From: CAVVMA01 sp963830715
GTDB lineage: Bacteria; Desulfobacterota; Binatia; Binatales; Binataceae
Length of the DNA stretch: 64,000 bases
Reading direction: 5' to 3'
NCBI GenBank assembly: GCA_963830715.1
Contig: CAWHNS010000020.1
Location: 423,488-487,487 of the forward strand
A program made the translations under genes and the position numbers. Positions 34,060 to 42,968 of this stretch are shown here, in pieces (position 1 is the stretch's first letter; each line of letters starts with the position of its first letter). The notes under the pieces were generated by a model. That model made no database searches. It worked only from the letters and a program-made list of their open reading frames with translations, and was not told where the DNA came from.

Positions 34060-35355
34060 TCACGCCGCGCGCAGCCTCCGGATCGATTCGCGAGCGGCCT
34101 CGATCGTGCGGTCGAGATCCGAATCGCTGTGCGCGAGCGAGATAAACATCGCCTCGAACTGCGAAGGCGGAAGATAGACGCCCCGCTCGAGCATCGCGTG
34201 GAAGAACCGCGCGAACTTTCGGCTATCCGATCGCCGCGCGTCGTCGGCGTTGCCGACCCGATCCGCGCCGAGGAACATCGTGAGCAACGACCCGGCGCGG
34301 TTGACGCATCCGGTTTCGCCAGCGTCGCGCAGCGCGGCGGCCAATCCGGCCTCCAATCGCGCGCCGGCGGCCTCGAGACGCTCGTAGGTGCCGGGTTCTT
34401 CGAGGATCTCCAGAGTTTCGAGTCCGGCGCGCACTGACAGCGGATTGCCCGAGAGCGTTCCGGCCTGATAGACCGGGCCGGCCGGCGCGAGCAGGTCCAT
34501 CAGTTCGGCGCGCCCGGCGACTGCTCCGATCGGCATCCCTCCGCCGATTATCTTTCCCAGCATGATCAAATCGGGCGTCGCTCCAAGGATTTCAGATGCG
34601 GCGCCGAAACGCAGGCGAAACCCGGTGATGACCTCGTCGCAGATCAGAAGCGCGCCGTAGCGATGGGCCAATGCGCCGAGATCCTTGAGGAAACCCGCCG
34701 CCGGCGGCACGACTCCCATGTTTGCAGCGACGGGCTCCACGATCACGGCGGCGATCTCCGATGGCGTGGCGGAAAACCGGCGCTCGACCTGATCGAGCGA
34801 ATTGTATGGCACAACGATTGTCAGCGCCGCCAGCTCCCCAGGTACACCGGCGCTGTCCGGAATTCCCAGAGTCATCGCGCCGGAGCCCGCCCTGACCAGA
34901 AGCGCATCGCTATGCCCGTGATAGCATCCGTCGAACTTGATTATCCTCGACCGCCGGGTGTGCGCGCGCGCCATCCTGATCGCGGTCATGCCGGCTTCCG
35001 TGCCCGAGCTCACGAGCCTCACCTTTTCAGCCGACGGAATCGCAGCGCATATCTTCTCGGCCAGCTCGACCTCGAGCGCGGTCGGAGCGCCGTAACTGAG
35101 ACCGCGGGCGGCCTGTTCCGCCAGCGCCGAACTTACCCGCGGATGCGAGTGACCCAGGATCGCGGGTCCGAAGGAGCCAACGTAGTCGATGAGACGGTTG
35201 CCGTCAGCGTCGAGCACGTACGCGCCCGATGCGCGATCGATAAAGAGCGGAATTCCGCCGATCGCGTTCCACGCGCGCACGGGAGAATTCACCGCGCCGG
35301 GGATTTTTTTCTGCGCGCGATCGAAGAGCGCAGCGGAATTTTCTTTCGCGATCAT
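34060..35355 (-). CDS. hemL: Glutamate-1-semialdehyde 2,1-aminomutase
   Basis: Converts glutamate-1-semialdehyde to 5-aminolevulinate in C5-pathway haem synthesis. The 431-residue PLP enzyme shows VRAWNAIGGIPLFIDRASGAYV, GHSHPRV, SSGTEAGMTAIRMAR, LLICDEVITGFR and the PLP-lysine segment LGKIIGGGMP. ATG 35355 starts just before the family N-terminus (SAALFDRAQKKIPGAVNSP); the open frame continues to 36063 through the origin region and is spurious there. No clear ribosome-binding site is seen. Confidence 0.93.
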   Translation of the reverse strand: MIAKENSAALFDRAQKKIPGAVNSPVRAWNAIGGIPLFIDRASGAYVLDADGNRLIDYVGSFGPAILGHSHPRVSSALAEQAARGLSYGAPTALEVELAEKICAAIPSAEKVRLVSSGTEAGMTAIRMARAHTRRSRIIKFDGCYHGHSDALLVRAGSGAMTLGIPDSAGVPGELAALTIVVPYNSLDQVERRFSATPSEIAAVIVEPVAANMGVVPPAAGFLKDLGALAHRYGALLICDEVITGFRLRFGAASEILGATPDLIMLGKIIGGGMPIGAVAGRAELMDLLAPAGPVYQAGTLSGNPLSVRAGLETLEILEEPGTYERLEAAGARLEAGLAAALRDAGETGCVNRAGSLLTMFLGADRVGNADDARRSDSRKFARFFHAMLERGVYLPPSQFEAMFISLAHSDSDLDRTIEAARESIRRLRAA

Positions 35356-35907
35356 CGCAACGCCCGGCAAGACTGAGGTCGAATCGCAGCGAGAGCAGAC
35401 AAACGCGCGACTCGGCATCGCGTTCCGCGATTTCAGATCGCCCGCGATGGCTCCTGGAGCCAGCGCAAGGCACGATGCTCGCGAGCATCGCGAAGGTCGA
35501 TAACTCGCGCGCAAAGATCCGTTCATCAATTTTGCAAATAAATCGCGCGCTTGGAAAATTCGCGCGCGCGACGCTTGAGCGTGCGCAGAGAAAGTTCTAT
35601 CCAAGTGACTTCGCCGCACGATTCGATCGCGAAAAAAAATTCCGTCGCGCTCGAATCGCGGCACGCGATGCGACTTGTGTCCGGGGGAAGTCCAGCAGCA
35701 GTTGTTCCGCTCAGAGGAGACCGGGGAGGACGGCTCGAGGCCGGCAAAGTTGATAGGTCGATTCGGCGGGCAACGCATGTGTGCTCCGAAGCAAGTCAAA
35801 AGACGGTTATCAACAACTGTGGACAACATTGTGTGTAATCGATCCCGCTGCCCGGATCGCCGAAAGGCAGGGCGGGGCGGCGCAGCAACCCCGGGGATGG
35901 AGGGAAA
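35356..35907. other. Candidate origin region upstream of dnaA
   Basis: A 552-base region without a plausible gene, between hemL and dnaA. It has A+T-rich patches unusual for this window (about 35510-35560 and 35630-35645). Near its end are the DnaA-box-like sites TTATCAACA (35807-35815), TGTGGACAA (35818-35826, reverse of TTGTCCACA) and a weaker TGTGTGTAA (35830-35838). Such a cluster in front of dnaA is typical of bacterial oriC or dnaA autoregulation. Confidence 0.65.
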
Positions 35908-37314
35908 ATGAGCATGTTGTGGCAGAAGACGGCAGACCGCCTGCGAAGCGAGATGGGCCAAGTCGGTTTCGAAACCTGGATTCATCCGCTCAACTTTCAG
36001 GGCCTGCACGGAAAGACGGCGACAATCTCCGCGCCGAACAAATTCTTTCGCGATTGGGTGCATGATCGCTACCTGGACCTGCTGCGCCAGTCGCTCTCGG
36101 CCGAGGCCGGCGAGGCTCTGGACGTCAACCTGACGCTAACTGAGCAGCGCGCGGCGGTCGAGCGTCCCGTTCAGCGTCCGGCGCCAGCGGCATCGGCGGC
36201 GCCTGCCGCCGCATCGGGCGGCAACGGAGGTCGGCGCGACGGCGACGGACATCAGCAACTCAATCCGCGTTACACCTTCCCGGAGTTCGTCATCGGCTCG
36301 TCAAACCAATTCGCGCATGCGGCGGCGATGATGGTCGCAAACCAGCCCGGCGTCAAGTACAACCCCTTGTTCATTTATGGCGGAGTTGGACTCGGCAAGA
36401 CCCATCTGGTGAGCGCGATCGGTCATCATCTGCGCACCCGCACCGACCGCTCGCGCAAGGTGCTGTTTATGCCGGCGGAAGTGTTCATGAACGAGCTGAT
36501 CGATTCGCTGCGGAAGGACCGGATGGGAGAGTTCAGAGAGAAATTCCGCCGCGTCGATGCGCTCATTCTCGACGACGTTCAGTTCCTGGCCGGGCGGGAG
36601 CGGACCCAGGAGGAATTCTTCCATACTTTCAACGCGCTTCACGGCGATCGCCATCAGATCGTGATCACCTCCGACAAGATGCCCAAAGAGATCCCGGACC
36701 TGGAGAGCAGGCTCAGAAACCGCTTCGAATCGGGACTGATCGCCGACATTGCGCCGCCGGACCTGGAGACGCGCGTGGCAATCCTGCAGAAGAAAGCGGC
36801 GCTCGAGGACATCGAGTTGCCGCCGGAGGTGGCCATCTACATCGCTCAAAATGTGTCGTCGAACGTTCGCGAGCTCGAAGGATGCCTCACGCGGCTGGCC
36901 GCGCTGGCTTCGATGAACGGCTCGACGATCACGGTTGACTTCACACAACAGGCGCTCCATGACCTGATCGACAATCAGGACATCAAACCCGACATCGAAA
37001 CGATCCAGAAAACCGTAAGCGATCACTTTCACATCCGACTGATTGACCTGAAGTCCAAGAAGCGCACGCAACACATCGCATTCTGCCGCCAGGTTGCGAT
37101 GTACCTGTGCCGCAGACTGACCGACAGCTCCTTCCCGAGGATCGGCGAACAGTTCTGCCGCGACCACTCAACCGTGATTCATGCCTACAACCTGATCGCG
37201 GGCAGAGTCAGCCACGAGGACGCCTTTCGCCTCGAGATCGCAAAAATCGAGCGGATTTTGACCGGCAATCGGCAGAACGGAACTTCGGCCCGGCAAAACG
37301 GTGCGCATCTATAA
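35908..37314 (+). CDS. dnaA: Chromosomal replication initiator DnaA
   Basis: Binds DnaA boxes and melts the origin. The 468-residue protein has domain I (LWQKTADRLRSEMGQVGFETWI), an alanine-rich linker, the AAA+ domain (GGVGLGKTHL Walker A; LILDDVQFLAG Walker B) and the domain IV helix-turn-helix with signature CRDHSTVIHAYNLI. GGAGG lies nine bases before the ATG at 35908. Followed by dnaN after a 229-base gap that itself looks like part of the origin. Confidence 0.96.
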   Translation: MSMLWQKTADRLRSEMGQVGFETWIHPLNFQGLHGKTATISAPNKFFRDWVHDRYLDLLRQSLSAEAGEALDVNLTLTEQRAAVERPVQRPAPAASAAPAAASGGNGGRRDGDGHQQLNPRYTFPEFVIGSSNQFAHAAAMMVANQPGVKYNPLFIYGGVGLGKTHLVSAIGHHLRTRTDRSRKVLFMPAEVFMNELIDSLRKDRMGEFREKFRRVDALILDDVQFLAGRERTQEEFFHTFNALHGDRHQIVITSDKMPKEIPDLESRLRNRFESGLIADIAPPDLETRVAILQKKAALEDIELPPEVAIYIAQNVSSNVRELEGCLTRLAALASMNGSTITVDFTQQALHDLIDNQDIKPDIETIQKTVSDHFHIRLIDLKSKKRTQHIAFCRQVAMYLCRRLTDSSFPRIGEQFCRDHSTVIHAYNLIAGRVSHEDAFRLEIAKIERILTGNRQNGTSARQNGAHL

Positions 37315-37543
37315 GTCTGGACAAAGCTGTGAGCAAGCTGGGTAGAATCATGGAGATATCGACAGGCGCGGGGCCGGCAACCGAGATGAGACCATGACCG
37401 TGGCGGGAACCAACAGTTCTGCCGCCAGAAATTGCGCCGTGTTTTCGCGGGCTTGGCGAGCGCATGAACAAATCAACAGCATCTACTATTACTACTCAAT
37501 TTATTTATAAAAGAATCCAGCAGAAGCAGGAGCATCGGAAGTT
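37315..37543. other. dnaA-dnaN intergenic region, candidate unwinding element
   Basis: No gene. Holds the DnaA-box-like AAATCAACA around 37469-37477, then on the reverse strand TAG-TAA-TAG-TAG (37483-37494), and a pure A/T stretch AATTTATTTATAAAA (37498-37512). This order (box, trinucleotide repeat, A+T-rich block) resembles the DnaA-trio unwinding elements of other bacteria. It also contains the dnaN promoter region. Confidence 0.5.
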
Positions 37544-38683
37544 GTGGAATTCGCTATAGACCGCGCTTCGCTCGCAAACGGGTTGTCCCTGGTTCAGGGA
37601 ATCGTCGAGCGCCGAAATACGGTGCCGATTCTCGGTCACGTGCTGATGGAGTCCGCCGACGGTGGGCTTCAACTCGCGGCGACCGACCTCGAAGTCGGAA
37701 TTCGGACGGAAGTGCCGTGCAAGTCGAGCAAAGGCGGAAGTATCACGCTCAATGCGCGCAAGCTGTTCGAGATCGTTCGCGAGGCGGCCGGAGATGAGGT
37801 GCATCTCAAGTCGCTCGACAACGATTGGGTGGAGATTCGATGCGGGCGCGCAAAATTCAAAATGATGGGACTGGATCCGCGCCAGTTTCCCGCAATGCCC
37901 CGTCAGGGCGATTCGAAGTCGCAAGCCGCGCCGGCGAGGGCCCTCAAGGCTGACCTGAGCGTCTCCGCCGCAGTCCTGGCCACGATGATCGACAAGACGC
38001 TATTCGCAGTCAGTCCGGACGAGACGCGCTACAACATGAGCGGCGTGTTTGTCGAGTCGCCCGAACCCGGAATAGCGATGATGGTCGCAACGGACGGCCA
38101 TCGGCTCGCAATGATTCGCCGCGAGGTCAAGGGGTTCTCGGTGCAAGGCGGCGCGATCATTCCGCGGAAGGGGCTCGGAGAACTTCGCAAGCTGCTCGAT
38201 CTGGCGGGCGATACCGAGGCGAAACTGACGCTGGACGGGAATCTCGCGTGGCTGAAGCGGGGCGCGACCGAAATCTCGATGCGGTTGGTGGAGGGCGAAT
38301 TTCCCGACTATCGCGGCGTAATTCCCAAGCAATCGCGCCACGAGATCACGCTCCCGCGCGATGGACTGCTGGCGGCCGTCAAGCGCGTGGCGATTTTCTC
38401 CAGCGAGCGCTTCCACGGGGTCAAAATAGCGCTCGCGGCCGGATCGCTCACGGTCTCATCGACCAGCCCGGACCTTGGCGAGGCAAGCGACAGTATCGAT
38501 GTGGACTTCAGCGGCGAAGAAATGTCGATCGGCTTCAACGCGACCTACGTAACTCAGGCTCTGGCGGCCATCCCTCCGGAGAGCGATCTCGTCCTCGGCG
38601 TCAGCGACGAGGTGAGCCCGGGCGTAATCACCACCCCGGCGGATTCGGGCTTCACCTACGTCGTGATGCCGATGCGGCTGTAA
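37544..38683 (+). CDS. dnaN: DNA polymerase III beta subunit (sliding clamp)
   Basis: Ring-forming processivity clamp of 379 residues with three repeated domains. Recognisable parts are SLVQGIVERRNTVPILGHVL, DGHRLAMIRRE, EFPDYRGVIP and the C-terminal YVVMPMRL tail. GTG start at 37544, as MEFAIDRASL matches the family. No unusual feature. Confidence 0.95.
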   Translation: MEFAIDRASLANGLSLVQGIVERRNTVPILGHVLMESADGGLQLAATDLEVGIRTEVPCKSSKGGSITLNARKLFEIVREAAGDEVHLKSLDNDWVEIRCGRAKFKMMGLDPRQFPAMPRQGDSKSQAAPARALKADLSVSAAVLATMIDKTLFAVSPDETRYNMSGVFVESPEPGIAMMVATDGHRLAMIRREVKGFSVQGGAIIPRKGLGELRKLLDLAGDTEAKLTLDGNLAWLKRGATEISMRLVEGEFPDYRGVIPKQSRHEITLPRDGLLAAVKRVAIFSSERFHGVKIALAAGSLTVSSTSPDLGEASDSIDVDFSGEEMSIGFNATYVTQALAAIPPESDLVLGVSDEVSPGVITTPADSGFTYVVMPMRL

Positions 38684-38854
38684 GGCGTCGCGGCTTTCGC
38701 CGTTTGAATCGCGGGATGCGGAGCGCTAATTTTGCGTGCCGGCGCCATCCGCGGGCTGAGCGTCATCGGCGAAGCGGCGCACGCGACATTTGCGAGCTTT
38801 CAGGTGCCGATGTAGTTTGAAGCTGGCGACGGTTGCCACAGGAGATATGCGGCT

Positions 38855-39214
38855 ATGCCATGGACCATCACCAGGCTCTGCGTGGACTGCCTTGACACCG
38901 GATGCGTCAGCGTCTGCCCGGTGGATTGCATTTACGAGTATGTCGGCAACGACAAGGAACATTTTCCCAATCAGCTCTACATCAATCCCGATGAGTGCAT
39001 CGATTGCGGGGCGTGCGAGCCGGAGTGCCCGTGGCAGGCGATTTTCGAGGAACCTGCGGTCCCGGAGGTCCTGAAGGATGACATTGCGTTGAACCACAAG
39101 ACGCTCGAACTCGCCGATCAGTTCAAGGTGAAGGCCTTCGTGCAGACGGAGCATCCGACGCCGGAGCAGATCGCGGCGAACAAGGTGAAGTGGGGTCTCG
39201 ACCCGAACGCGTGA
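38855..39214 (+). CDS. fdxA: Ferredoxin, two Fe-S cluster type
   Basis: A 119-residue FdxA-like ferredoxin for low-potential electron transfer. Cysteine motifs are CVDCLDTGCVSVCP in the N-terminal part and CIDCGACEPECPW after the YINPDECI segment, giving ligands for a [3Fe-4S] or [4Fe-4S] cluster plus a [4Fe-4S] cluster. The C-terminal extension is like Azotobacter-type seven-iron ferredoxins. The electron partner is unknown. Confidence 0.88.
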   Translation: MPWTITRLCVDCLDTGCVSVCPVDCIYEYVGNDKEHFPNQLYINPDECIDCGACEPECPWQAIFEEPAVPEVLKDDIALNHKTLELADQFKVKAFVQTEHPTPEQIAANKVKWGLDPNA

Positions 39215-39277
39215 CCGCGCAGCGCGCGATTGCGATCGGCCGACAGGGTCCCTCACCCGCAAGCGCAACGCTTGTTC

Positions 39278-39301
39278 GGCCTCTCCCATCCGGGAGAGGC
39301 C
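39278..39301. repeat. Dispersed CTCTCCC palindrome, terminator-like
   Basis: Ten-pair stem GGCCTCTCCC / GGGAGAGGCC with loop ATCC between the convergent ferredoxin and jag genes, preceded by CCCTCACCCGCAAG. The same core recurs at 49979-49998 and 52008-52025, so it is probably a dispersed REP-like element that can also act as a terminator. Confidence 0.6.
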
Positions 39302-39312
39302 AAATCGAAACC

Positions 39313-40267
39313 CTAAACGATTCGCTTCTGGCCGCGCTTGAAGCCGCCCTGCTCGCCGATCGGAGCTTCGCTATCGCGCTCTCGTTCGCGATCGCGCGGA
39401 CGGCTGCGGCTGCCACCACCGCCGCCGCTGCGCTCCGGGCGACCTTCCGCCGGCGCTATCTCGATCGTGCGCATGTAGCCCTCGCCGGTTGAGCGGGTTG
39501 TCACGAGCGGGTCGTCCTTGAGCGCGAGATGTACGATGCGGCGGTCGCGCGGCGGCATCGGCTCCATCACCATCTTGAGGTGCTCGCGCTTTGCCCGCTC
39601 GCCCATCGAGAGCGCCATCCGCTCGAGCTGATTGCGACGGCGCGCGCGGTAGCTTTCCGTATCGATTATCACCGACAGCGCTTCCCTGATCTTGCGAGCG
39701 ACCAGGCGATTGAGCAGGTACTCCAGCGCGTCGAGCGTTTGCCCGTGGCGTCCGATAAGGATTCCCGAGCCGTCGCCCCTGATCTCGAGTTCGATCGCTT
39801 CGGCGTCGCTGCCCGACCAGGCGGACTTCGGCCTTTTCGCCCATCAGCTCGAGGATCTGCGAGAGCATCGCGGTCGCCTCGCGCTCCTGCTCCTCGATGT
39901 TGGCGGGTTTGCGCGTGGCTCCGCCCGCCGCTTGCTCATCCGATTCGCGATCGCCGGCGTCCCGCGTTCGAGCCTGAGCCGGTTCGGGTCGCGAGCGAAT
40001 TTCCGGCGCGGGCGGTGAGCTTCGGCCCGCGCGGCGGATGGGCGGCGCCGGCGGAGGGGATTGCGCCTCGCTGTGAGCACCCTCTATCAGCCGACGGCTG
40101 ACGCGCACGCGCGCCTGGCGCGAGCCGAGGCCCAGCAGGCCCGAGCGCGGCGTGCTGAGCACCTCGACCACGACGTTATCTTCGGTGGCGCCGAGCTGGC
40201 GGAGCGCTTCGCTGGTTGCCTCGTCGATGGAGGCGGCGGTTATCTCGATGGAATCTTTCTCGGTCAT
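39313..40267 (-). CDS. jag: Jag/KhpB RNA-binding protein, one frameshift
   Basis: RNA-binding regulator usually encoded beside yidC. The Jag N-terminal domain is seen in EITAASIDEATSEALRQLG, followed by a proline-rich linker. Near 39820 the frame changes. The next frame has the KH-domain GSGILIGRHGQTLDALEYL, then the R3H region (YRARRRNQLERMA ... MPPRDRRIVHLAL). Both parts join into one product of about 317 residues if one base is corrected near GTCGGGCAGC. Its ATG overlaps the yidC stop (ATGA). Confidence 0.82.
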
Positions 40268-41931
40268 GTTGTCGCAGTCGCAGGAGTCACTTGTTTGAAC
40301 TCACGGTTGAGAACGAATTGCTGGACTATTCCGAGCACGTTGGAAGAGAGGTAGTACAGCGAAAGGCCGGCCGGGAAATTCACCAGCATCACGGTGAAGA
40401 TTATCGGCGAGAGCATCATCATCCGCTGCTGATTGGGATCCGGCGATTGCGGCATCATCCACTGCTGCAGGAAGGTGCTCAACCCCATCAGCAGCACCAG
40501 CACCGGGATACCGCCGCAATGGGTCAGCGGCAGCTTCGGCATCCCCGGAATCATGAGGCAATCCGGCGTGGCCAGGTCGGTGATCCATCCGATAAACGGC
40601 GCGTGGCGTAACTCCACGGCGTTGAGAAGGGCCTCGTACAGGCCGATGAAGATCGGCAGTTGCAGGATCATCGGCGCGCAGCCACCGAGCGGGTTGACGT
40701 GATTGCGCTTGTACAGGTCCACCATCTCGCGCTGGAGGCGCTCCTGGTCGTCGGCGAATTTTTCACGAATCTTCGCGATCTGCGGCTGGAGGCGCTGCAT
40801 CCGGAGCATCGAGCGCTGGCTGCGGATCGACATCGGGAGGAGCGCCGCGCGAATCGCGACCGTCATCAGGATTATGTCGATACCGTAATTCGGGGCGATA
40901 AGGTGAAACAGCTTGAGCACTCTCAGGAACACAAGTGCCAGCACGCCGGTCCATCCGAAGTCGATCGACTTGCTGAGCAGCGGATTTATCGCCTCCATAA
41001 CGTCGATCTGCTTGGGCCCCATGTAAACCAGGGATCTGATCTGCTTCACATCTGCGAACAGGATTTCCGCGTTGGCCTCGGAGCCGTTGAACCCCATATC
41101 GAGCGTACCGCCCGCCGGGGTTTGCGGCAGGAACACGGACAGGAAGTACCGGTCGCCGAATCCCGCGTAGGTCACCGGTCCGCTGATTGGGGCAACGCCC
41201 TTGGTCAGCGCCTTTTCGGCCTCGACATACGCTTTGCCCCCGATGTACGCCTGGATCTCCGGAACGTCGTAGTATCCGGCGTGAGCGGTGAGCGGCTGCG
41301 CCATCGAGAGGCCGACGCTGTCGGTGGCGCCGCCTCCGCCGCTTTCGTCCACCGACATATCGAACGCATAGCTGCCCGTGGTGAAAGTAAAGGTCTTCCG
41401 GAGCGTCAATCCGTCCCTGGTTTGCGTGCTGAAGGTCACAACCGACTTTTCGCCCGCGGCGGGCACCACGCGGGCGGGCGCATCGGTCGAGTAGTCGAGC
41501 GCGCGATCGTCCACGGTCGTATCTCCGCGCTTGACGACGACGCCGAGCGGAAGGATGCCGCCGGGCGCCGGCTTGACCATCTCGTACCACGGGCTGTCGG
41601 GCGCCGCGGTCTCGCGGAATTTCTTGAGCCTGAAGCTCTTGAGGCGTGCGCCGCGGCTGGTGATTATCGCCTCGTAGAGATCGGTATCGATTTCGACCTC
41701 GCGGGCCGGCGGCAGGGAGGTGGCGACCACGGCGAGCGGGGTCTCGGCAGTCCGGCCGACTGGTGACGGAAATGGTCTGGCTGCTTCCGTCTCCGCCGCG
41801 CTGGGTTGCGCGGTGGTTTTAGGAGCCGCGTTGCGTTGCGGCGGAGGATAGAGTCGCTTCAGCACCAGCTCCTGGTAGGCGATTATCAACCCCAGCGAGA
41901 GGATGACCGCGATCAGAATCCTGGTTTCCAA
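40264..41931 (-). CDS. yidC: Membrane protein insertase YidC
   Basis: Inserts and folds inner-membrane proteins. At 555 residues it is the long Gram-negative form, with an N-terminal anchor, a large periplasmic beta domain (about residues 60-330) and the conserved five-helix core containing GGCAPMILQLPIFIGLYEAL and FPAGLSLYYLSSNVLGIVQQ. Preceded by yidD, rnpA and rpmH and followed by jag on the same strand, the canonical origin-proximal order. Confidence 0.94.
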   Translation of the reverse strand: METRILIAVILSLGLIIAYQELVLKRLYPPPQRNAAPKTTAQPSAAETEAARPFPSPVGRTAETPLAVVATSLPPAREVEIDTDLYEAIITSRGARLKSFRLKKFRETAAPDSPWYEMVKPAPGGILPLGVVVKRGDTTVDDRALDYSTDAPARVVPAAGEKSVVTFSTQTRDGLTLRKTFTFTTGSYAFDMSVDESGGGGATDSVGLSMAQPLTAHAGYYDVPEIQAYIGGKAYVEAEKALTKGVAPISGPVTYAGFGDRYFLSVFLPQTPAGGTLDMGFNGSEANAEILFADVKQIRSLVYMGPKQIDVMEAINPLLSKSIDFGWTGVLALVFLRVLKLFHLIAPNYGIDIILMTVAIRAALLPMSIRSQRSMLRMQRLQPQIAKIREKFADDQERLQREMVDLYKRNHVNPLGGCAPMILQLPIFIGLYEALLNAVELRHAPFIGWITDLATPDCLMIPGMPKLPLTHCGGIPVLVLLMGLSTFLQQWMMPQSPDPNQQRMMMLSPIIFTVMLVNFPAGLSLYYLSSNVLGIVQQFVLNREFKQVTPATATT

Positions 41932-41949
41932 AGCTACCTGTCCTGGGGC

Positions 41950-42234
41950 CTATGATTCGGCGGACGGCTTCGGGACCGGGTCGTAGCCGGAGCCCCCGAG
42001 CGGATGGCATCGCAGGACGCGCCACGCGGCGATGTATCCGCCGCGCATAATTCCATGATCGCGAATCGCAGCGGACGCGTACTCGGAGCAGGATGGCTCG
42101 AATCGGCAGGCGGGGCCGAACAGCGCGACGATGAGCGGCGAGCATAGCGTGCGGTAAGCGCGGATCACTGTCCGGAGAATCGCGCGCGGGGCGGCCTCCA
42201 GGAAGTTGCGGATGAGAGATAATCGGCCGGCCAC
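41950..42234 (-). CDS. yidD: Membrane protein insertion efficiency factor YidD
   Basis: A 94-residue protein with the family signature FGPACRFEPSCSEYASAAI and RCHPLGGSGYDPVP. It aids YidC-dependent insertion. It lies between rnpA (5 bases after its stop) and yidC in the usual order. Confidence 0.92.
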   Translation of the reverse strand: MAGRLSLIRNFLEAAPRAILRTVIRAYRTLCSPLIVALFGPACRFEPSCSEYASAAIRDHGIMRGGYIAAWRVLRCHPLGGSGYDPVPKPSAES

Positions 42235-42239
42235 GCGAG

Positions 42240-42614
42240 TCAGACCTTCAGCTTACGATTCAAGCTTAAAGTAGCAGTCGCAAGCTCCGCCTTGATAGTG
42301 GGGGTCTCGAGCAGGCCGGCGCCGGCGCGCGCCACTACGACCAGTGCGCTGTCCGGGGGCATGATCGGCCGGAGCTCGAGCCTGAAGGCTTCGCGTATCC
42401 GCCGTTTGAGCCGGTTGCGGACGACCGCGTTCCCGATCCGGCGCGAGACCGAAATCCCGAGCCGGGCGCGATCGAACCCGGGCGACCGCATCGCGTACAG
42501 CAAGAAATGATCGGTCTGGCAGCGCACCCCATGGCGTCGCACGCGCACGAAATCGGCGCTCGCCCGCAGGCGGTCGGCTCTTCCGAAGCTGCGCGTTGGG
42601 CGCTCCGTGTTCAG
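42240..42614 (-). CDS. rnpA: Ribonuclease P protein component
   Basis: Protein subunit that helps the RNase P RNA trim pre-tRNA 5' ends. The RNR motif is clear (NAVVRNRLKRRIREAFR), as is the N-terminal SADFVRVRRHG. The start is a problem: no ATG, GTG or TTG lies between the rpmH stop and the family's N-terminus. The coordinates use CTG at 42614, which overlaps the rpmH stop (CTGA) and gives 124 residues. The alternative is TTG at 42782, 13 bases before the rpmH start, giving 180 residues with rpmH nested inside in another frame, as described for Thermus. Confidence 0.82.
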   Translation of the reverse strand: MNTERPTRSFGRADRLRASADFVRVRRHGVRCQTDHFLLYAMRSPGFDRARLGISVSRRIGNAVVRNRLKRRIREAFRLELRPIMPPDSALVVVARAGAGLLETPTIKAELATATLSLNRKLKV

Positions 42615-42769
42615 CCGGGCTGCTTGGGCGGGATCGTGATCGCCAGGCGCTTGCGCCCCTTGGCCCGGCGATGCTTGAGCACCTTGCGTCCGCCGGGCGA
42701 GGCCATCCGCGCCATGAAACCGTGTTTGCGTGTCCGCTTCCGATTGTGAGGCTGATAGGTTCTTTTCAT
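42611..42769 (-). CDS. rpmH: Large ribosomal subunit protein bL34
   Basis: A 52-residue basic ribosomal protein beginning MKRTYQPHNRKR and containing the signature THGF-like KHGFMARM and GRKVLKHRRAKGRKRL. It has a C-terminal tail of about eight extra residues (AITIPPKQPG) compared with the usual 44-46. First gene of the rpmH-rnpA-yidD-yidC-jag cluster. Confidence 0.95.
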   Translation of the reverse strand: MKRTYQPHNRKRTRKHGFMARMASPGGRKVLKHRRAKGRKRLAITIPPKQPG

Positions 42770-42968
42770 CGTTGGGAATCAACTTTCGCGATCTGACGGG
42801 TCCTGCCGGCGCGATCGAAGGTGACCGGGGGCAACCGTTCAAGGCTTCGTGAGCCCAAACATCGAATCGAACCACATGGCCCGCGCCGGGGCAAGGGCAC
42901 CAGTTCTCTCCCGCCGCCGCTTTTGTCATTGCTGCGCGCGTGTCTGGCGCGCGCGAGGAGTCCCGGAC

